A stretch of 64,000 nt of DNA from Planctomycetota bacterium (GTDB lineage Bacteria > Planctomycetota > Planctomycetia > Gemmatales > Gemmataceae), in NCBI GenBank assembly GCA_016195405.1, contig JACPZP010000100.1:1-64000 (forward strand). The letters run 5' to 3'. Of this stretch, positions 59,168 to 64,000 are shown in pieces. Numbering within the stretch: position 1 is the first letter of the stretch; each line of letters opens with the position of its first letter. A program made the position numbers and the translations under genes. The notes under the pieces are model-generated. The model was not told the origin of the DNA and searched no databases. It saw nothing but the letters and a program-made list of their open reading frames with translations.

Positions 59168-60051
59168 ACCGAAAGGTCTTGCTCCAGCTCGATGTTGAAG
59201 CGCTCTTGAACGCGGTCTTTCATTAGTTCGATGAGACGGAGGACGTCACGGGATGTGGCCCCGGTGCCTGCGACGATGTAGTTGGCGTCGCGGTCGCTAA
59301 CCTGGGCGGCGCCGACTTTGGTCCCCAAGAGACCCGATTGCTCGATCAAGGCGCTGGCGCTTAGGCCGGCGGGGTTCTTGAACGCGCGGGCCGCCGCCTG
59401 GAAGGTGTACGGCTGGGTCGCTTTGCGCTGGATCCAACTCTTGCGCATGCGCTTGACGATGGCCTCGGCATGGTCGCTTTCCAGCTCGAAATCGGCGGCG
59501 ACGAGGATCGGATCGTCGATGTTGCAGGCGCCGTAGGCGAAGCGCAGATCCGCTCCCGCGCGCGTCTGTTTTTGACCCGCCGCGTCGAGAACGTCGATGG
59601 CCCGGCAAAATTGGCCGATCTCGGCGGTGCGGTCGCCGGCGTTGTGCCGCAAGGCGCCGCCGATCGAGCCGGGAATGCCGACAAGCGTTTCCAGCCCAGC
59701 GAGGCCGTGACGGGCCGCCGCTGAGATCAACGCGGAAACGGCGCCGCCGCAACCTGCCCGCACCTGCTTCCCCTCGATGTGAACTTCGCAAAACGCCGGC
59801 GCGGTCAGGCGCAGCACGACGCCGCGCACGCCCTCCTCGCGAATCAGCAAGTTGGCGCCGGCGCCGAGCACGCGCACCGGAATGTTCTTGATCAGGCACT
59901 CACGGAACAACGCGGTCAATTCACCCAAGCCGCACGGCGCCGCCAAGACCTCCGCGGGCCCTCCGATCTTGAGCAGCGTAAAGGGGGCCAGAGATTCATT
60001 GGGACGGAGGATGGCTGAGAAAGGCTGAAGGTGACTCATTGCATCGGGCAT
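59161..60051 (-). CDS. murB: UDP-N-acetylenolpyruvoylglucosamine reductase
   Basis: The protein has 296 residues. The FAD domain starts FTLLKIGGPAE, with PVRVLGAGANLLIRE (PP-binding loop), VGIPGSIGGALRHNAG and FKNPAGLSASALIEQSGLLG, the short type-II C-terminal part. It reduces enolpyruvyl-UDP-GlcNAc with NADPH in peptidoglycan synthesis. GGGAG seven bases before the ATG at 60051 sets the start, so a longer frame to 60102 is rejected. A 16-bp tandem duplication touches its stop. Confidence 0.92.
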   Translation of the reverse strand: MPDAMSHLQPFSAILRPNESLAPFTLLKIGGPAEVLAAPCGLGELTALFRECLIKNIPVRVLGAGANLLIREEGVRGVVLRLTAPAFCEVHIEGKQVRAGCGGAVSALISAAARHGLAGLETLVGIPGSIGGALRHNAGDRTAEIGQFCRAIDVLDAAGQKQTRAGADLRFAYGACNIDDPILVAADFELESDHAEAIVKRMRKSWIQRKATQPYTFQAAARAFKNPAGLSASALIEQSGLLGTKVGAAQVSDRDANYIVAGTGATSRDVLRLIELMKDRVQERFNIELEQDLSVW

Positions 60052-60255
60052 GAACTGCTCCCTTGCGGAAACACGTATCCGGAAACACGACTGCGGATTC
60101 ACGTCCTTGCTCGTATTCTATTCGCGGCGTCAGCCTGCCAGCTACAATAGAACGCGGACGAACGCGGATTTCGCGAAGGCGCGCGGATTTGTCTGAACCG
60201 CGCGTCTCGGCGCAATCGGCCGGCGCCGGCGTTCCAGCTTGCTTAGGGGGTGCGC

Positions 60256-60687
60256 ATGTTCGAAGTCACCAAGGAAATTCGCTTCTGCTACGGTCATCGC
60301 CTTTTGAATTACGACGGCAAGTGCAAGCACCTGCACGGGCACAACGGCCGGGCGGTCATCACTTTGGCGACGCCGGCGCTCGATGCGCTCGGCATGGTCA
60401 CGGATTTTTCGCAGATCAAGCGCGTCGTAGGCGGCTGGATCGACAGCCATCTCGACCATCGCATGTTGCTCCACAAGGACGATCCCGCCCTTCCATCGCT
60501 CAAGGAACAAAATGAGCCTGTTTTCCTCATGGACGTCAACCCGACGGCTGAGAATATCGCCAAAGTCATCTACGAATACGCCGCCGGCCAGGGCTTTCCA
60601 GTCGTTGAGGTGCGACTGTGGGAGACGGATGACGCCTTTGCTGTTTATAGGCCCGCGCGAATCGAAAAAAGTTCGAAACATGCTTGA
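60256..60687 (+). CDS. queD: 6-pyruvoyl-tetrahydropterin synthase / QueD-like enzyme
   Basis: The protein has 143 residues. Metal and catalytic residues: YGHRLLN, GKCKHLHGHNG (Cys and His-x-His-x-x), LDHRMLLHKDD and NPTAENIAK with RLWETDDAFAVY at the end. It belongs to the tunnelling-fold pterin family: 6-carboxy-tetrahydropterin synthase for queuosine, or 6-pyruvoyl-tetrahydropterin synthase. The sequence does not decide. AGGGGG five bases upstream supports the ATG, not the nearby GTG at 60250. No other que genes are in the window. Confidence 0.85.
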   Translation: MFEVTKEIRFCYGHRLLNYDGKCKHLHGHNGRAVITLATPALDALGMVTDFSQIKRVVGGWIDSHLDHRMLLHKDDPALPSLKEQNEPVFLMDVNPTAENIAKVIYEYAAGQGFPVVEVRLWETDDAFAVYRPARIEKSSKHA

Positions 60688-60713
60688 CATCGCTTCGCGG
60701 ATCGCCATAAGAT
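60684..60713 (+). promoter_or_regulatory. Sigma70-like promoter after queD
   Basis: TTGACA (60684-60689, overlapping the queD stop), an 18-base spacer and TAAGAT (60708-60713). There is no obvious gene downstream on the plus strand in 60721-60994 apart from a 36-codon frame at 60760-60870. Confidence 0.35.
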
Positions 60714-60935
60714 GAGGTGGGCGCTGGAGCAAACATTTCCTTATCCAGTCCCACTTTTGATGCGAGCGACGGAAGCTACCAACAAATCCAATGAGTTGAC
60801 GTTTTTTGGTTTCGCTGCGCTATTGAGCCGCCATTCGCCGGCGCCGAACCTTCCGGGAGCGTCGCGGTAGTCCCTAGCCCCCCTGGGACCTGCACGCTTC
60901 CGGATGTTTTTTTTGCGCTTTGGCTGCTTCAAAGA

Positions 60936-60991
60936 GTAGGACGGTTTTGCAAACCGTCCGGTTGAATGGACGGATTGTAAATCCGTCCTAC
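60936..60991. repeat. GGACGGTTTTGC / ACGGATTGTAAATCCGT hairpin repeat
   Basis: Third locus of the family at 40718-40766 and 59078-59140. It lies in the 307-base gap between queD and the DNA methyltransferase, downstream of the methyltransferase stop (60995) on its strand. Confidence 0.75.
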
Positions 60992-60994
60992 AAA

Positions 60995-61864
60995 TCACTT
61001 CCGAATGAGGCGTCTGCCTTCCGAAGTGCTCGGGGCGCTGCGAAGCGGATCGTTCGATCCGTTCAGCGGGTCGCCTTCCTGAACCCTGTCGATCCGGGCT
61101 CGAACGTTGCGAACGTATTCCTTTGACACCTCAAAGCCGAGCCAGCTGCGGCCCAGTTTCTTCGCCACGACCAGAGTCGTGCCGCTGCCGGCAAATGGGT
61201 CGAGGACCAAGTCGCCCGCGTTGGAGGAAACGGCGACGATGCGGGCCAAGAGCTGCTCAGGCATCTGGCAGCCGTGAAAGCCGGCGCGCTCTTTGAACGT
61301 GCCGGCCACGCGCGGGAAGTACCAGGTGTCGCTTTCGGCCTGAAAACCGTCTGATACATCTTGGGGCCGCAGGATCCAGGTGTCGTCGGGCAGCTTCCCT
61401 TCCGGAACCGCCCGTGCATCGGCATAGACCAGCTGCCGGGCCGAGGGAACGCGGACGGCGTCGCCGTTGAAGGTGAAGTTTTTTTTGTCTTTCACGAAAT
61501 GAAAAAGATGCGCGTGGCTGCGGCTAAACTTCTTCGTGCAGCGGACTCCAAACGTGTAGTACCAAATCACCCAGCTCCGACAATGAAAACCGATCCGTTG
61601 GAATAGCACTTTCAGTTCTGCCGCGAACTCATCGCCGATCGCCAGCCAAAAGGCGCCGCTCGGTTTGAGCGCTCGATGGATTTGCTCCCCCCAGCGCCTC
61701 GACCAGTCCAAGTACTCGTCGGCCTGGCGGCGGTCATGGTAAACGTCGTAATCGTAACCGATGTTGAAGGGAGGGTCGGCGAAGGCCAGATCGACGGAAC
61801 CGGCTTCGAGTAGAGACATGCCCTCGATGCAATCTCCGTGATGGAGGGTGTTGGCGTCTACCAT
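60995..61864 (-). CDS. Type II DNA methyltransferase (beta-class order)
   Basis: The protein has 289 residues. Motif [22 protein letters not shown] comes first (about 25-44), with a target region between, and motif [21 protein letters not shown] at the end, the permuted beta-class order. DPPF and not DPPY is at the active site. It would methylate adenine N6 or cytosine N4 at an unknown site. No restriction enzyme gene is beside it, so it appears to be an orphan. AAGGAGGAAAT lies before the start. An inverted repeat at 61923-62010 lies upstream of it. Confidence 0.85.
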   Translation of the reverse strand: MVDANTLHHGDCIEGMSLLEAGSVDLAFADPPFNIGYDYDVYHDRRQADEYLDWSRRWGEQIHRALKPSGAFWLAIGDEFAAELKVLFQRIGFHCRSWVIWYYTFGVRCTKKFSRSHAHLFHFVKDKKNFTFNGDAVRVPSARQLVYADARAVPEGKLPDDTWILRPQDVSDGFQAESDTWYFPRVAGTFKERAGFHGCQMPEQLLARIVAVSSNAGDLVLDPFAGSGTTLVVAKKLGRSWLGFEVSKEYVRNVRARIDRVQEGDPLNGSNDPLRSAPSTSEGRRLIRK

Positions 61865-61922
61865 GCGATTGATTTCCTCCTTTGAAATCTGTTTTCATTG
61901 TATGCGCGCGTGGGACGATGCG

Positions 61923-62010
61923 CGCGAAGCCGCCGAGCGAGCGTCGTTTGCGCAGCCGGTTGGATACCATTCTCCAGCTGCGGCGTCGAGGTTCGCTCGG
62001 CGGTTTCGCG
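61923..62010. repeat. GAAGCCGCCGAGCG inverted repeat
   Basis: CGCGAAGCCGCCGAGCGA (61923-61940) pairs with TCGCTCGGCGGTTTCGCG (61993-62010) with one mismatch. It is the same element as at 38520-38608. It begins 14 bases after the stop of the TPR/coiled-coil gene on its strand. Confidence 0.8.
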
Positions 62011-62023
62011 TGCTTCACACAAC

Positions 62024-64000
62024 TCAGTTCTTTCCTTGTTTCGCCTTCTGCAGCAATTTCGTCACTGAGGGGGTGTTGGGGTAGAGCGCCAGGGCGGCCT
62101 CGAATTCGCGGACGGCTTCCGTGTAACGCTTGGCGTCGAGGTGTTTCTGGCCTTCCTGCACGCGGAAGATGTACTCCATTTGCTTGGCCTTGTCCTTCGC
62201 CTTGGCGTCGTCCGGACTGTATTTGAGCGCATCCTGATACGCCTTAAAGGCCGCCTCGTATTTCTTGTCTTTTTCCAAGGCGGCGGCGCGGTTCATTTCC
62301 TTCTGAAAGTTCTCTCGCGCTTCCGCTTTGGGATCCGTCTTTGGCACATCTTTGGTCTTCGGCACGTCTTTGGTCTTGGGTGCGTCAAGGCCACGCAGCG
62401 CCTCTTGCAAGCCGCGCGTCGCCTCGGGATCGCCGGGAACCAACTTGAGGGCGTCGCCGTAGGCTTTCTGGGCGTCGGCAAACTTCTTGGTGGTGAGGGC
62501 GGCCGACCCCGACTTGATGAGCCGGCCGTATTCCTGTGAACGGGCTTCGTCCGATTTAGCGCGTTCCCATGATTTCTGGGCCTCGCCTAAAAGGGCTAGG
62601 GCTTTCTGGTCTGTGGGAAACAGGCTGGCTGCCTCCTGAAAAGCTTTGACTGCTTCTTCGAACTTTTTGCCCTGCAGCGCGGCTTGTCCGGTTTGAAGGG
62701 ATTTCTGGAAGCTTGCGAGCTTCTGTTTCTCCGCTTCTTTCTTTAGAGCTTCCTTCTTAAGCGCTTCCGCGGCGATGGCGTCCTGCGCGGCTTTCTTCCC
62801 GGCTTGGGAGTCCTTCAAAGGATCCGCGGCGACCTTATCGCCCGGCGGCGCCTTTCGCACCGCCTCAACAAGCGCTTTGTCGCGCGCTTGCTCGGCTCGG
62901 GTTAGGGCGGTGATCACCTCGACGTTGTCCGGGGCGATCTTCTTCGCTTGTTGCAGCTTGTCCACTGCGTCGGCGAACTTTCGCGCCGATAAAGCCGTTT
63001 GACCGTCGCTCACCAATCTCAGCAGGCGAGCGTTTTTCTCTTGGTCCGAAACAGCTTTTTGCCTGGCGGCGTCGATGTCGGTGAGCGCTTTGGTGCGGGC
63101 CGATTCGACCTGCTTCAATCCCGTGAGAACCGCATCGGTTTGGAAGACCTTGCCGGCTTCCTGGAATTTGGTCTTGGCGGCGTCGAATTCCTTCTGGGCC
63201 AGTGCCTTGTTGGCCTGGTCAAGCGTGGCCTTGTAGAGGTCTTGGTTGCGTTTGGCCTCGTGCTCGGCCAGCTTGCGGCGTTCGCGCTCTTTGGCGAGCT
63301 TCTGTTCCAGCGCTTGCCGTTCGGCGTCGCCCTTGGCAATCGTCTTGGCCTGTTCGGTCACTGCATGCGCGAGCAGGGCTTCCGCGGCGTCGCTCTTTTG
63401 CAGGCGGCGGGCAAGCTGCAACGAGGCGATGGCGGCGTCATAGTTGCTCTTGGCCAGCTGAGTCTGCGCTTCACTGAACGCAGCCTTGTAGGCGGCCTTG
63501 TCGCGCTCTTCCTGAAGGCGCTTCTGCTCGCCAAGCGCCGCCGCGGTGCGCTGGCGCTCCATCTGGAGCTGAGCCTGCACGTTCGCCAACTCCAACTCGC
63601 GCTGTTGACGCAGGACCGTTTCGCGAGCCGCGACTTGCTCGGTTGCGCGCACTTGGGCCAAGCGATCGGCCTCCACACGAGCCACGGCAAACTCGCGGAG
63701 TACGTTTTCCTGCGGCGGCGCAATCGCCGTGGCCCCGCTGAAAATGTTGACGGCGAAGCTGAAGTTCTTCGTATTCACGGCAATGCGGGCCTGGCTGAGC
63801 AAGACGCCCTGCGCCCGCCGGCGTTGATCTTCAAGTAGAATGCGATCGACTTCGGCGCGGGCGGCGGCTTCCTGGGCAGCGCGCATGCGGGCCAACTCAG
63901 CGGCCTCGGCCAACTCGCGCGCGCGCCGGCGCGCGGCGCCTTCGTCGAATATGACTACGCCGACGAACAGACCGCGCCGTTGCCGTTCCAGGAATGCAAC
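62024..64000 (-). CDS. TPR/coiled-coil repeat protein, 5' part beyond the window
   Basis: At least 658 codons are open from the window edge (GTT at 64000) to the stop at 62024. The start is outside. The visible part begins with a hydrophobic run (RRGLFVGVVIFD) that could be a membrane helix. A long coiled coil rich in Ala, Glu, Gln and Arg follows, then repeated units such as LQTGQAALQGKKFEEAVKAF, FQEAASLFPTDQKALALLGE and DGQTALSARKFADAVDKLQQ, and a final GQKHLDAKRYTEAVREFEAA. These are TPR-like units with a Lys-rich linker (KTKDVPKTKDVPKT). A Ser/Thr kinase or transport domain may precede it, but that cannot be seen. Confidence 0.75.
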   Translation of the reverse strand, partial: VAFLERQRRGLFVGVVIFDEGAARRRARELAEAAELARMRAAQEAAARAEVDRILLEDQRRRAQGVLLSQARIAVNTKNFSFAVNIFSGATAIAPPQENVLREFAVARVEADRLAQVRATEQVAARETVLRQQRELELANVQAQLQMERQRTAAALGEQKRLQEERDKAAYKAAFSEAQTQLAKSNYDAAIASLQLARRLQKSDAAEALLAHAVTEQAKTIAKGDAERQALEQKLAKERERRKLAEHEAKRNQDLYKATLDQANKALAQKEFDAAKTKFQEAGKVFQTDAVLTGLKQVESARTKALTDIDAARQKAVSDQEKNARLLRLVSDGQTALSARKFADAVDKLQQAKKIAPDNVEVITALTRAEQARDKALVEAVRKAPPGDKVAADPLKDSQAGKKAAQDAIAAEALKKEALKKEAEKQKLASFQKSLQTGQAALQGKKFEEAVKAFQEAASLFPTDQKALALLGEAQKSWERAKSDEARSQEYGRLIKSGSAALTTKKFADAQKAYGDALKLVPGDPEATRGLQEALRGLDAPKTKDVPKTKDVPKTDPKAEARENFQKEMNRAAALEKDKKYEAAFKAYQDALKYSPDDAKAKDKAKQMEYIFRVQEGQKHLDAKRYTEAVREFEAALALYPNTPSVTKLLQKAKQGKN

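Overview
The window is GC-rich bacterial chromosome. It most resembles a planctomycete of the Gemmata group. This is an inference from content, not a database match: many secreted or lipid-anchored proteins of unknown function, VIT/VWA and DUF3857-transglutaminase-TPR proteins, a bacterial deoxyhypusine-synthase-like enzyme, a lone GspE/GspF pair, orphan biosynthetic genes scattered singly rather than in operons, and several families of interspersed hairpin repeats. I saw no rRNA, tRNA, CRISPR array or prophage.

Layout. 1-4.1 kb: hairpin repeats, a small lipoprotein and a large secreted DUF3857/transglutaminase/TPR protein, all minus strand. 4.3-9.3 kb: plus-strand methyltransferase-like protein, DEAD-box RNA helicase, DUF1415 protein and an MMPL transporter. 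9.4-11.6 kb: a Tyr/Pro/Val-rich secreted protein with a clear terminator, and an FAD oxidoreductase. 11.7-21.0 kb: the most unusual region, a minus-strand array of four paralogous two-helix membrane-anchored proteins with WD40-like repeats, two SmpA/OmlA-like small proteins and two toxin-antitoxin-type pairs (RelE/Phd and DUF433/DUF5615). Some members overlap by four bases. 21.0-22.5 kb: repeats and a truncated IS110 transposase. 22.5-29.7 kb: lipoprotein, isocitrate/isopropylmalate-type dehydrogenase, a TPR-glycosyltransferase-DUF6165 fusion, a FadJ-like bifunctional enzyme and a DUF457-type membrane protein.

29.7-40.7 kb: dapA, a deoxyhypusine-synthase-like gene, a secreted protein ending in a palindrome, a Ski2-like helicase, remnants of a two-gene operon, an MBL hydrolase, a Cys/Met-rich small protein, pdxA and a PA0069-type radical SAM protein. 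40.8-49.8 kb: VIT/VWA protein, two trypsin-like PDZ proteins (one with catalytic residues lost), dapB, threonine synthase, rsmA and a gene broken by an in-frame TGA. 50.0-64.0 kb: GspF and GspE, phosphoglucomutase/phosphomannomutase, an export-type lipoprotein whose 5' end carries a repeat, a SurA-like isomerase, two secreted unknowns, murB, a 6-pyruvoyltetrahydropterin synthase-type enzyme, an adenine/cytosine DNA methyltransferase, and a TPR/coiled-coil protein that runs off the window.

The core enzymes cover lysine/peptidoglycan precursors (dapA, dapB, murB), threonine, pyridoxal phosphate, fatty-acid oxidation, polyamines and rRNA methylation. Most intergenic gaps over 100 bases contain a hairpin repeat, and several repeats have entered coding ends.
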